Source: a bacterium
Lineage (GTDB): Bacteria; Vulcanimicrobiota; Xenobia; Xenobiales; Xenobiaceae
Assembly: GCA_030535355.1 (NCBI GenBank)
Contig: JAUNIO010000014.1
Span: 1 to 51,583, forward strand
Length of the DNA: 51,583 bases
Direction: 5' to 3'
The position numbers were made by a program, and so were the translations under genes. Positions 1-12,194 of this stretch are shown in pieces. The notes under the pieces are model-generated. The model made no database searches. It was not told the DNA's origin and saw only the letters and a program-made list of their open reading frames with translations. How positions within the stretch are numbered: the stretch's first letter is position 1; the number at the start of each line of letters is the position of its first letter.

Positions 1-158
1 GGAGATGTCGCGGCTGCGACAGAGGGGGTGCCCAAGACTGTTGGGGAATCGAGGTCTAGCGTATGTGATGTGCCTGCTTGTACGCGGGCATGAATGTAGC
101 GATAATTGTATATGAGTTAACATTTCCAATGTCATCGAGCCTTAACTAAATGACATTG
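1..158 (+). repeat. Right part of composite hairpin repeat (copy 1)
   Basis: The window opens inside a copy of the intergenic repeat whose best full copy lies at 37940-38164. The following are visible: hairpin GTCGC/GCGAC (7-11 with 16-20, loop GGCT), hairpin CCCAA/TTGGG (31-35 with 41-45), and the terminal hairpin CAATGTCAT/ATGACATTG (127-135 with 150-158). The left part is outside the window. Confidence 0.8.
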
Positions 159-183
159 CCCTTAAATGATGCAATAGGTTTAT

Positions 184-213
184 TTGCTTATTTTAGAAAA
201 ATTCTTTTATGCT
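184..213 (+). promoter_or_regulatory. Possible promoter upstream of recF
   Basis: TTGCTT at 184-189 and TATGCT at 208-213 are separated by 18 bases. Both boxes are imperfect, so this is only the best candidate I see between the repeat and recF. A lone TTGACA at 241-246 has no convincing -10 partner. Confidence 0.25.
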
Positions 214-284
214 AAGAGTATTTTTTCAACATGTAGCGTATTGACAAAGAATCCATGAAGCTTAGGCTTCTGGATAGTTACGGC

Positions 285-1382
285 ATGATAATACGAAAAT
301 TACTTTTAAGCAACTATCGCAATTACAAAAACTTGGAGCTGAGTTTAAGCCCAGGTATAAATGTGATAAACGGCGATAATGCTCAGGGTAAAACGAATTT
401 ATTAGAAGCTATATACTATCTGGGAACGTTAAAAAGCTTTAGGGTTCGCAGTGAAGCAGAACTCATATTCTGGGAACAGGAGTGGGCAAGTATTACCGCT
501 GATTTTGTTCGTCCTTCTGGAGAGAACTGCCAGCTGGAAGTGCGGTGGGCTCACAATCTCAAGGGCAAGTGGGAACGCCGGGTCAAACGCAACGGAGCTG
601 GGCTCAATAGCTTGGCCGATTTTTTGAGCGAAGTGCCTTTAGCGCTCTTTATCCCTCAGGACTTGGCTCTGGTGCAGGGTGCTCCTGATGGCCGGCGCCG
701 TTATTTAGACATTTTGCTGTGCAAAAGTTCAGCGCGCTACCTGCGTACATTGGTGCGTTACCAACAAGTATTGCGTCAGCGCAACGAATGGCTGAGACGG
801 TATGAGCGGCGCTCTCACATTCAGGAGCTGGATGTCTGGGATGAACAGCTTACGGTTTTAGCTGCATATTTAGTAAAGGAACGTGAGAAGACTGTAAGCC
901 AGCTTGGCTCTGTGGTCAACGAAGTTTTCAATGCTTTGGCGAATACAGAGGCTGACTTGCAGTTAAACTATCGGGCCAGCCTGCTGGGGGAAGCCGATGA
1001 AATGCTGGAGGCTTTGCGAAATAAACGCGAAGATGAACTGATTCGCCGTTTAACCCTTCTCGGCCCGCACCGCGATGATATAATTATAAAAATGAAAGGA
1101 CGATCACTCAAACAATGCGCTTCTCAAGGGCAGCAGCGCAGCGCAGCTTTGGCTATGCGCTTAGCGGAAGCCATATTGATGGGCAGGATTAACGAAAATC
1201 CCGCGATAGTTTTGTTAGACGATTGTTTTTCAGAGCTGGACCAAAAGCGCTGTCACCGTTTGTTTGATTATCTGGATACTTTAGGACAAGTTATTTTAAC
1301 TTCAGCGAACCGTTTAGAATATAAAGGGCGCGCTTCTGTAAAGGAATATATTGTAAATGAAGGGACAATACTTGCCATTTGA
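285..1382 (+). CDS. recF: DNA replication and repair protein RecF
   Basis: RecF is an SMC-like ATPase that binds gapped DNA and helps RecO and RecR load RecA during gap repair. The Walker A motif GDNAQGKTN, the ABC-type signature around SQGQQRSA and the Walker B motif IVLLDDCFSELD are all present. The length of about 365 residues is usual. I start at ATG 285 because the protein then begins MIIRKLLLSNYRNY, which fits the family N-terminus. An in-frame ATG at 255 would add ten residues, and neither start has a good Shine-Dalgarno sequence. RecF next to gyrB and gyrA is the classic origin-proximal arrangement, and dnaA/dnaN are presumably to the left. The small DUF721 gene often found after recF is absent. 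Confidence 0.95.
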   Translation: MIIRKLLLSNYRNYKNLELSLSPGINVINGDNAQGKTNLLEAIYYLGTLKSFRVRSEAELIFWEQEWASITADFVRPSGENCQLEVRWAHNLKGKWERRVKRNGAGLNSLADFLSEVPLALFIPQDLALVQGAPDGRRRYLDILLCKSSARYLRTLVRYQQVLRQRNEWLRRYERRSHIQELDVWDEQLTVLAAYLVKEREKTVSQLGSVVNEVFNALANTEADLQLNYRASLLGEADEMLEALRNKREDELIRRLTLLGPHRDDIIIKMKGRSLKQCASQGQQRSAALAMRLAEAILMGRINENPAIVLLDDCFSELDQKRCHRLFDYLDTLGQVILTSANRLEYKGRASVKEYIVNEGTILAI

Positions 1383-1423
1383 GAAGGTAAGCTTATCAGG
1401 AGCCAGTCAAGAGGAATAGACTA

Positions 1424-2590
1424 ATGAGAATTGCCATGTTTTCCGATTGTTATTTCCCCACAATCAATGGGGTTAGCACATCGATTAAGGTTTTGACGCA
1501 AAGCCTTCTTGACAATGGCCATCAAGTGCTGCTCGTCATTCCCGACCATCCCAACGCTTTACCTGAAAGCGATGCTTTTTTTGGCAGTGGAGTGCGCATT
1601 TTGCGCGTTCCTTCGAAAGAATGCAAGTATCATCCCGATAACCGCATAGTCAGTCCCGGTATGTTTTACAAATGGGAACCTTTGCGCGAATTTAGCCCGG
1701 AAGTTATTCACATTCATACTCCATTTGAAATGGGAAAATGGGGGATAAAGTGGGGCAAAAAAATGCGGGTCCCCTGTGTGTTTACTTACCACACTATGCT
1801 CGAGCAGTACGTTCATTATGTTAAGATGCCGCATTTTATAGCGGTTCTATATGCCCGCCGCATGAGCAAAAGTTTCTGTAATAAATGTCAGGCCGTTATT
1901 GCTCCCAGCCGTTATGTGGCTAATTATCTCTCTTCTAAACTTCGCGTAAAACGCCCTATCAGAGTGATTCCTACAGGTGTGCCCGCCAATATGTTTACCG
2001 GCGGCGATATGTGCGAAGCGGCTAAGTATGTGCCCAAGGTAGGCGCAACCCACTTGCTGTATGTGGGCCGCTTAGCTAAAGAAAAGAATCTCGATTTTAT
2101 TTGGCAAGCTTTTGCTACTCTGCGCCCACGCTATTCGGCTTTGCGCTTGCTCATTGTCGGTGACGGCCCTTACCGCGAATATTTGGAAAATCTTACTAAA
2201 TTAATGCAATTAGGGGACAGCATTATCTTTGTAGGCTGGCAGCCGCGGGAATATCTGAAACATTTTTATGCTTTAGCGCGCTGTTTGGTTTTTGCTTCGC
2301 AAACTGAAACTCAAGGCTTAGTGCTGACTGAAGCTCAGTCTGCCGGTGTGCCTGTTGTGGCTATTCGTTCCGGCGGTGTCGAAGAATCCGTGCGCGATGG
2401 CGCTAGCGGTTATTTGGTTAATCCCGGCGATCTTAATGGATTTATAGAACGCATAACCCGTGTCATTGAAAACGGGGACATTTTTATCTCTATGAGCCGT
2501 GCAGCCCGCGCTTGGGCTAACCAGTTTTCCTGTGAACAAATGGCGATACAAGCTTACAACTGTTACCGCGAAGTCACAGAGAAAAAATGA
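1424..2590 (+). CDS. Glycosyltransferase family 4 (GT-B fold)
   Basis: The protein transfers a sugar from a nucleotide-sugar donor, probably to a lipid or glycan acceptor at the cytoplasmic membrane. It starts MRIAMFSDCYFPTINGV, the typical N-terminus of the group that includes diacylglycerol glucosyltransferases and PimB-like mannosyltransferases. The C-terminal half has LLYVGRLAKEKNLDF, the GDGPYREYL loop and the donor-binding EX7E region ETQGLVLTEAQSAGVPVV. The 388-residue length is normal. GAGGAA lies about eight bases before the ATG. It follows recF by 41 bases and is probably co-transcribed, though its function is unrelated. The acceptor cannot be told from sequence alone. Confidence 0.88.
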   Translation: MRIAMFSDCYFPTINGVSTSIKVLTQSLLDNGHQVLLVIPDHPNALPESDAFFGSGVRILRVPSKECKYHPDNRIVSPGMFYKWEPLREFSPEVIHIHTPFEMGKWGIKWGKKMRVPCVFTYHTMLEQYVHYVKMPHFIAVLYARRMSKSFCNKCQAVIAPSRYVANYLSSKLRVKRPIRVIPTGVPANMFTGGDMCEAAKYVPKVGATHLLYVGRLAKEKNLDFIWQAFATLRPRYSALRLLIVGDGPYREYLENLTKLMQLGDSIIFVGWQPREYLKHFYALARCLVFASQTETQGLVLTEAQSAGVPVVAIRSGGVEESVRDGASGYLVNPGDLNGFIERITRVIENGDIFISMSRAARAWANQFSCEQMAIQAYNCYREVTEKK

Positions 2591-5029
<2,439 letters not shown>

Positions 5030-5031
5030 TC

Positions 5032-7959
5032 ATGTTAGAAAATGAACGCATCTTAAAAGCTCCCATCGTCGATGAGATGAAAGAAGCCTACGTCGATTAT
5101 GCCATGAGCGTTATCGTGGCGCGGGCTCTGCCCGATGTGCGCGACGGTCTGAAACCCGTGCATCGGCGTATTCTCTTCACTATGAATGAAGAACACATTA
5201 CTTACGATAAAAAATTCCGCAAATCCGCGGCTACCGTAGGCAATGTTCTGGCTCGCTACCATCCGCATGGAGATGCAGCAGTCTATGATGCTATGGTGCG
5301 TTTGGCCCAGCCATTTAATACGCGTTATCCCCTGGTGGCACCGCAGGGCAATTTCGGTTCCATAGATGGCGATTCTGCGGCGCACATGCGCTATACTGAA
5401 GCTAAGCTGTCGCGCATTTCCAACGATTTGCTGCGCGATTTGGCCAAAGACACCGTTGACTGGACCCCCAACTTTGACAATACCTGCCAAGAACCCACGG
5501 TTTTGCCCACTGTGGTCCCTAACTTGCTGATTAATGGTTCTGAGGGTATTGCGGTAGGCATGGCCACTAAAATCCCCCCGCATAATTTGGGCGAGGTTAT
5601 CGATGCTTCTTTGGCTTTGCTGGCCGATGAAAATGCTACGGTCGATGACTTGATGAAATATGTTATCGGTCCCGACTTTCCCACCGGTGCTTTGATTATG
5701 GGCAAACGCGGCATCCGTGATACTTATACCACAGGGCGCGGCTGTATAACTCAGCGCGCGGTCATGGATGTCGAGGAGATTCGCAAAGATAAAGATGCAA
5801 TAGTTGTTACCGAAATCCCTTATCAGGTCAACAAAGCCGATATGCTGGTCAAGATCGCCGATGCCGTCAAAGCCGGGCGCATTGAAGGTGTAACCGATCT
5901 GCGCGACGAGTCCAACCGCGAAGGAATCCGCATAGTCATCGAGCTGGCCAAAAGTGCCCGTCCTAAAGTGGTCATGAGCCAGCTTTACAAGTACTCCGAT
6001 ATGGAGTGCAATTATAATGCCATCCTTTTAGCGCTGGTGGACAATGTCCCGCGTCTGCTGACGTTAAAGGAGATGCTGCAGCATTTCCTCAATCATCGCC
6101 GCAGCGTGGTGACCCGGCGCACTCAGTTCGATCTTAAAAAAGCCCAGGACCGCGATCACATAGTTATTGGCCTCCTGCAGGCTCTGGATCATATCGACGA
6201 GATTATTACTATAATTCGCAGTTCTTCTGATGTTGATAAAGCCCGAACAGCGCTGATGGAGCGGTTTGGCTTCAGCGAGCGCCAAGCCCAGGCCATCTTG
6301 GATATGCGTCTGCAGAGGCTGACCGGTTTGGAACGCCACAAGCTGGAAGATGAGCATCAGGAACTCCAGAATACGATCGCCTATCTGGAGGGCTTACTGG
6401 CCGACGCTCTCAAGATGAACGAAGTTATCCGTACTGAGCTTTTAGAAGTGCGCGCCCGCTACGGCGACGAGCGCCGCACTCGCATAGTTTTGGGCGTTGA
6501 TGGCAGTGAGATGCGCGATGAAGACCTCATTCCCAACGTGCCCGTGGTGGTGACTATGTCCAATGCCGGTTACCTTAAGCGCGTTCCCATCGATACGTTT
6601 AAGACCCAAAAACGGGGCGGCAAGGGCATTAGCGGAACTGCTCTTAAAGAAGAGGATTTTCTGGCCGATTTCTTCGTCAGCAATACGCACAATTATTTGC
6701 TCTTCTTCACTAATAAAGGGCGCATGTACCGCATTAAGGTTTACGAAGTTCCAGAATTTGGCCGCAGCGCCAAAGGAACCAATGTGGTGAATCTGCTGAA
6801 ACTGGGGGAGGATGAGCGCGTAGCCGCAGTCATCCCTCTGACTTCCCCGGAGCAAGAGGGCAGTTTAATCAGCATCACCCGCAAAGGTTTGATTAAGCGC
6901 ACTTCGCTCGGCGCTTACCGCAATGTGCGCACTGCTGGATTAATTGCTTTGAAGCTGCGCGATGACGATGAGCTGGTCAGCGTGATGTTCTCGCCCCAGA
7001 GCGCCGAAGAGAGTGAAGAAGCCAGTGATAACGGCGAAAACAGCTCCGAAGAGGAAGCGGTGGACGCTGAAAATGCGGAGCTTGACGGCATGGAGGCTGA
7101 TGGCGCAGAGGCTGAAGGCCCGGATACGGAGGCCGATGGAGCTGAAGAGAGCGAATCGGACGATGATCTTCCCAGCAGTGTGGGTTCTGGCAACGATTTG
7201 ATGATCTTTACCCGCAATGGCCGGGCGGCCCGCATAAGCGAAGACAGCGTGCCGCTGCGCGGGCGGGCCTCTTATGGCGTTAAGGGCATTAAATTAGTGG
7301 GCGACGATGTCGTGGTTTCCATGGATCATGCCTCTAACGGCAATGAAGTGCTGGTAGTTACCGAAAAAGGTTTTGCCAAATGCTCGCGTCTGGAAGATTA
7401 TCCCTGCAAGCGCCGTGGCTGGCAGGGTGTGCGCAACATCAGCGCCAGTCCCGAAGCCAAGGAGAAATTGGGCCATATAGCCGCCGTGCTGATGGTTAAC
7501 TGCCATCGCACAGACCTAGAAATGGCCAATAAGAATCAAGAAGTTGAAGATGCTGAGGATGCCGTCGTCACCAATGTAGATTTTGATGGTTCAGTTTTGG
7601 AGAATGACGAGATCATGGTCTCTTCTTCTAAGGGAACTTTGATTCGCACCCGGGTAGCTGAAGTGCGTCTATGCGGGCGTTCTTCTATGGGCGTGCGTCT
7701 CATGCGCTTGGCTGAAGACGACATAGTCACCGCTGTAGCCCGCATTATTCCCAGCGAGGCCATTGCGGCTGAGGCCGAGCAGGACAAGGCTAACGTGCGG
7801 GCTATGAATGATGCTTTAGCGGGGGTAGTGGAAATGAGCGCTTCCGATCCGCGTTATCAGGAAAGTGAGACGGCAGAAGCTTTGCTAGCCGGCAGCAGCG
7901 ATACTGAAGATACTTCGGAATGGGAGCTGCTCAGACGCGCAGAGGAAGAAGAGCAATAA
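5032..7959 (+). CDS. gyrA: DNA gyrase subunit A
   Basis: This is the DNA cleavage and wrapping subunit. The catalytic tyrosine is Tyr121 in HMRYTEAKLSRIS, and the wrapping motif (GyrA box) TQKRGGKGI is present, which separates it from ParC. I use ATG 5032 rather than the overlapping TTG at 5026, giving 975 residues against 800-880 in most species. The excess is mainly an acidic insertion at residues about 656-720 (nt 6999-7191) between blades of the C-terminal propeller, plus a smaller acidic loop near nt 7530-7600. In the quinolone region the residue equivalent to E. coli Ser83 is alanine (Ala82), while the Asp87 equivalent is kept. There is no clear Shine-Dalgarno sequence, which fits coupling to gyrB. 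Confidence 0.97.
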   Translation: MLENERILKAPIVDEMKEAYVDYAMSVIVARALPDVRDGLKPVHRRILFTMNEEHITYDKKFRKSAATVGNVLARYHPHGDAAVYDAMVRLAQPFNTRYPLVAPQGNFGSIDGDSAAHMRYTEAKLSRISNDLLRDLAKDTVDWTPNFDNTCQEPTVLPTVVPNLLINGSEGIAVGMATKIPPHNLGEVIDASLALLADENATVDDLMKYVIGPDFPTGALIMGKRGIRDTYTTGRGCITQRAVMDVEEIRKDKDAIVVTEIPYQVNKADMLVKIADAVKAGRIEGVTDLRDESNREGIRIVIELAKSARPKVVMSQLYKYSDMECNYNAILLALVDNVPRLLTLKEMLQHFLNHRRSVVTRRTQFDLKKAQDRDHIVIGLLQALDHIDEIITIIRSSSDVDKARTALMERFGFSERQAQAILDMRLQRLTGLERHKLEDEHQELQNTIAYLEGLLADALKMNEVIRTELLEVRARYGDERRTRIVLGVDGSEMRDEDLIPNVPVVVTMSNAGYLKRVPIDTFKTQKRGGKGISGTALKEEDFLADFFVSNTHNYLLFFTNKGRMYRIKVYEVPEFGRSAKGTNVVNLLKLGEDERVAAVIPLTSPEQEGSLISITRKGLIKRTSLGAYRNVRTAGLIALKLRDDDELVSVMFSPQSAEESEEASDNGENSSEEEAVDAENAELDGMEADGAEAEGPDTEADGAEESESDDDLPSSVGSGNDLMIFTRNGRAARISEDSVPLRGRASYGVKGIKLVGDDVVVSMDHASNGNEVLVVTEKGFAKCSRLEDYPCKRRGWQGVRNISASPEAKEKLGHIAAVLMVNCHRTDLEMANKNQEVEDAEDAVVTNVDFDGSVLENDEIMVSSSKGTLIRTRVAEVRLCGRSSMGVRLMRLAEDDIVTAVARIIPSEAIAAEAEQDKANVRAMNDALAGVVEMSASDPRYQESETAEALLAGSSDTEDTSEWELLRRAEEEEQ

Positions 7960-7996
7960 CTTTTGCTGAAGGTTTTGCTGAGGGGAGAGGCTGACG

Positions 7997-8911
7997 GTGG
8001 CAGATTCGTTTTCGCAGAAAGTACGCGATGAGGCAGCCCGGCGCAGTTTGCATAAATGCTGCCAAAAGCCCTTCCTTATGGCTATGCTTACAGGAGCTAA
8101 GTATTTTCGCCGCTATGGGCGCGTGGTTTGGCGTCTGGCGCACGGGGCTACAGTCCGCACGCTAATCGGCCTGCTTAAAGAGCTGGCCCTTCCTCATACG
8201 TGGCATCAGGAAGCCAATAAAGAGGGACGCCGCCAGTTTTATGTGGTTGAGCTCCCCGAGCTGCCTCAGAGCTATTACCGCCTGCCTCCTTTCAATGGCA
8301 GCTGCTGCCGCCGTTCCTGGATTACTGGTCTTTATTTGGTCTGTGGGGCGGTAGCTGATCCACACAAAGATTACTATTTAGCTTGGAATTCCGCCTCATG
8401 GGACTGCGCGTATCTTTTGTTAAACTGCTTAAGCGATGAAGGCTTAGAACCCAGTTTGGTTGAGAGAGAACACGGCCAGCTGGTATGCCTGAAGCGCGCT
8501 GAAGATGTGGGAGTCGCTTTATCTCTGCTGGGAGCTACTTTGGCGCGTTTGGAATTTGAAGATATACGCGCTGTGCGGGAGACTAGCAATGATTTGCACC
8601 GCTTAGTCAATGCGGAAACGGCTAATATCAAACGCATGGCCGATACAGCCGCCCGGCAGATTAAAAAATTACAGATTTTACAAAATAACTATATTTTAGG
8701 GGGACTTTCTGACAGTTTAACCGAAGTACTAAGATTGCGTTTAGAAAATCCAGATTTATCGTACCGTGAATTGGGGGAAATAATGACCCCTCCTTTGACG
8801 CGGGCGAGTGTCGGAAAGAAGCTGGCCAAGCTGGAAAAAATCGCCGATGAGCTAGTCGTACAGGCGGCGGACAGCCAAGAGTCAGCGGATTATTTTTCGG
8901 CTTCGGAATAA
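7997..8911 (+). CDS. whiA: DNA-binding regulator WhiA
   Basis: WhiA proteins combine an N-terminal LAGLIDADG-homing-endonuclease-like fold with a C-terminal helix-turn-helix. They regulate sporulation septation in Streptomyces and affect division and chromosome segregation in Bacillus. Here the hallmarks are SWITGLYLVCGAVADPHKDYYL in the N-terminal half, HRLVNAETANIKR, and the C-terminal LRLENPDLSYRELGEIM followed by a helix-turn-helix ending VGKKLAKLEKIA. The length of 304 residues is usual. The start is GTG 7997, preceded by GGGGAGAGG (7982-7990). The usual partners rapZ and yvcK are not here. It sits directly upstream of gap, where some Firmicutes carry cggR, so control of the glycolytic genes is an inference worth noting but not shown. 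Confidence 0.88.
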   Translation: MADSFSQKVRDEAARRSLHKCCQKPFLMAMLTGAKYFRRYGRVVWRLAHGATVRTLIGLLKELALPHTWHQEANKEGRRQFYVVELPELPQSYYRLPPFNGSCCRRSWITGLYLVCGAVADPHKDYYLAWNSASWDCAYLLLNCLSDEGLEPSLVEREHGQLVCLKRAEDVGVALSLLGATLARLEFEDIRAVRETSNDLHRLVNAETANIKRMADTAARQIKKLQILQNNYILGGLSDSLTEVLRLRLENPDLSYRELGEIMTPPLTRASVGKKLAKLEKIADELVVQAADSQESADYFSASE

Positions 8912-8917
8912 GATTTT

Positions 8918-10032
<1,115 letters not shown>

Positions 10033-10054
10033 CTGATACTTAGCGCTAATTGAG

Positions 10055-10089
10055 AGCCCGGACGGATCGAGAGATTCGGCTGGGCTTTT
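10055..10089 (+). terminator. Hairpin with T-run between gap and pgk
   Basis: AGCCC (10055-10059) pairs with GGGCT (10082-10086). An inner stem CGGATC/GATTCG has one wobble and a GAGA loop, and TTTT follows. It could attenuate transcription so that gap is made in excess over pgk. Confidence 0.55.
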
Positions 10090-10133
10090 CTGGCAAATTA
10101 TGGCCTTTAATTTTTGGCCGCATTGGAGGAAAA

Positions 10134-11315
10134 ATGGATTTCCAGACTATCGAAAATTACGATTTCACCGGCAAACGCGCTCTGGTCCGCGTCGATTTCA
10201 ATGTGCCCCTTAAAGATGGAGTAGTAGGCGATGATACTCGCGTGCGCGCGGCACTTCCCACCATTAAGATGCTTTTGGATAAAGGCGCTTCCATCGTGCT
10301 CATGTCCCACTTGGGCCGCCCTAAAGGGGAGCGCAAAATGGAATACTCTTTAGCCCCAGTAGCTGCTCATTTGGGCAAACTGCTCGGCAGAGAAGTCAAA
10401 ATGGCCCCCGATTGCGTCGGTGAAGAGGTTGAAGCTATGGCTAAGGGCCTCAAGCCCGGTGAAATCCTGGTGCTCGAAAATGTGCGTTTCTATGGCGAAG
10501 AGACCAAAAACGTGGCGGAGTTTTCTCAGAAATTAGCCAAATTGGGCGATGTTTATGTGAATGATGCTTTCGGCTCCGCGCACCGCGCTCACTCTTCGAC
10601 GACTGGCGTTACCGAGTATTTGCCTTCTTTAGCTGGTCTGCTGATGGAAAAAGAACTCAACGAGCTGGGCAAGCTTATGGAGAACCCCGGCCATCCTTTC
10701 GTAGTGCTGTTAGGCGGCGCTAAGGTCAGCGATAAGATCGGAGTTATGGAAAACTTGATCGGCAAGGCTGATTATATTTTGGTAGGCGGCGGTATGGCCT
10801 TCCCCTTCCTGAAATCCCATGGTTTGGAGATCGGTACTTCTTTGTGCGATGAGGACCTCGAGGTTCCCAAGCGCATCGAGGAAAAGGCTGCCGGAACTTC
10901 TACTAAACTGATGCTGCCCGTCGATGTGGTAGCCGCTACGGAATTCGCCGAGAATGCCCCTCATGATGTTTACGATGTAGAGCATATACCCGCCGACAGA
11001 ATGGGCCTGGATATTGGCCCTAAAACTGTAGCTGCTTATAAAGAAGTTTTGGCTACTGCGAAGACCATTTTCTGGAATGGCCCTATGGGCGTTTTCGAAA
11101 AGAAGCCCTTTGACAAAGGCACCCGCGAAATTGCTCAGGCTGTTGCCGATGCCGAAGCCCGCAGCGTAGTGGGCGGCGGCGACTCTGTGGCCGCGCTGAA
11201 TCAGGCCGGTTTGGCTGATAAGATCACCCACGTTTCCACCGGCGGCGGCGCTTCGATGGAATTTGTAGAAGGCAAGCAGCTGCCTGGCGTGGTCGGCTTG
11301 TGCCAGGCAAAATAA
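10134..11315 (+). CDS. pgk: Phosphoglycerate kinase
   Basis: The enzyme converts 1,3-bisphosphoglycerate and ADP to 3-phosphoglycerate and ATP. The signature ALVRVDFNVPL, SHLGRPKG, GGAKVSDKIGVMENLI and the nucleotide-binding GGGDSVAALNQAG are all present. The open frame runs upstream to a TTG at 10050. However, GGAGGA at 10125-10130 lies right before ATG 10134, and from there the protein starts MDFQTIENYDFTGK as the family does (393 residues). It lies 101 bases after gap, with a probable partial terminator in between. Confidence 0.97.
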   Translation: MDFQTIENYDFTGKRALVRVDFNVPLKDGVVGDDTRVRAALPTIKMLLDKGASIVLMSHLGRPKGERKMEYSLAPVAAHLGKLLGREVKMAPDCVGEEVEAMAKGLKPGEILVLENVRFYGEETKNVAEFSQKLAKLGDVYVNDAFGSAHRAHSSTTGVTEYLPSLAGLLMEKELNELGKLMENPGHPFVVLLGGAKVSDKIGVMENLIGKADYILVGGGMAFPFLKSHGLEIGTSLCDEDLEVPKRIEEKAAGTSTKLMLPVDVVAATEFAENAPHDVYDVEHIPADRMGLDIGPKTVAAYKEVLATAKTIFWNGPMGVFEKKPFDKGTREIAQAVADAEARSVVGGGDSVAALNQAGLADKITHVSTGGGASMEFVEGKQLPGVVGLCQAK

Positions 11316-11320
11316 TTTTT
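11281..11320 (+). terminator. Weak terminator overlapping the pgk end
   Basis: TGCCTGGC (11281-11288) pairs perfectly with GCCAGGCA (11302-11309), both within the last codons of pgk. AATAATTTTT follows. The T-run is seven bases from the stem, so termination is probably partial. Confidence 0.45.
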
Positions 11321-11330
11321 GCTCTAGCTA

Positions 11331-11360
11331 TTTACAGGAACTATATAAACCTGTTATTAT
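11331..11360 (+). promoter_or_regulatory. Likely internal promoter for tpiA
   Basis: TTTACA (11331-11336) and TATTAT (11355-11360) are 18 bases apart. ACAGG and CCTGT form a small dyad inside the spacer. tpiA starts 17 bases downstream of the -10 box, with GGAGG in between. Confidence 0.45.
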
Positions 11361-11377
11361 AGACTTTCGGAGGAGTT

Positions 11378-12130
11378 ATGCGTACCCCCTTATTAGCTGC
11401 TAACTGGAAAATGAATATGGCGCGGCGCGACGCCAAATTGCTAGTCGAAGACTTGTTAAAAGAAATTGCCGATGTCCGCGACAGAGATGTGGCCATTTGT
11501 CCGCCTTTCCATCTCTTGGCTGATGTTAATGATCTTATCGGCAGCCGTTCCAATGTTTATCTGGGTGCCCAGGATGTGTATTGGAAAGATTCCGGTGCTT
11601 TTACGGGAGAAGTTTCTTCGCCCATGCTGCGCGATGTAGGCTGCAAAATGGTGATTATCGGTCACTCAGAGCGTCGGGCTATGTTCGGCGAAACCGATGA
11701 AACCTGCCGTCTGAAGATTGCGGCGGCCCGTGAGCATGGACTTATTCCCATCCTTTGCGTTGGTGAAAGCTTAGAACAGTGTGAAGCTGGAAAAACAGCT
11801 GAAGTAGTCGCTTCCCAGCTTCGCGGTGCTTTGCAGGGGCAAACTTTTGAGTCCGGCAGCGATTTTGTGATCGCTTACGAGCCTATTTGGGCGATTGGCA
11901 CCGGCAAGACCGATTCCCCCGAGAATGCCAACAAGACTATGGGCATTTTGCGCGATACTATAGCTGACATGCTCGGTGAGCGCATCGCTCAGCAGGTCCG
12001 CCTGCTGTACGGTGGGAGCGTCAAACCCGCGAATATCGCAGGTTTCATGGCTCAGCGCGATATCGACGGCGCTTTAGTTGGCGGCGCTAGTCTGAAAGCG
12101 GACAGTTTCTCCGCTATTGTAAAATATTAA
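11378..12130 (+). CDS. tpiA: Triosephosphate isomerase
   Basis: The enzyme interconverts dihydroxyacetone phosphate and glyceraldehyde 3-phosphate. The substrate lysine lies in AANWKMN, the catalytic histidine in IIGHSERR and the catalytic glutamate in AYEPIWAIGTGK. The phosphate loop YGGSVKPAN and GALVGGASLK are intact. The length of 250 residues is normal. GGAGG lies a few bases before the ATG. It follows pgk by 62 bases, with a weak terminator and its own promoter candidate in between. Confidence 0.97.
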   Translation: MRTPLLAANWKMNMARRDAKLLVEDLLKEIADVRDRDVAICPPFHLLADVNDLIGSRSNVYLGAQDVYWKDSGAFTGEVSSPMLRDVGCKMVIIGHSERRAMFGETDETCRLKIAAAREHGLIPILCVGESLEQCEAGKTAEVVASQLRGALQGQTFESGSDFVIAYEPIWAIGTGKTDSPENANKTMGILRDTIADMLGERIAQQVRLLYGGSVKPANIAGFMAQRDIDGALVGGASLKADSFSAIVKY

Positions 12131-12194
12131 GGGCTGCTTGGTTCAGTTCATTATAATAGCCTATTGGTTTGGGTAATTTAGGAGATATTATTCG

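Noticed and set aside
5053-5583. 176-residue open frame antisense to gyrA
   Set aside because: It lies fully within the conserved gyrA N-terminal region and has no coding signals of its own.
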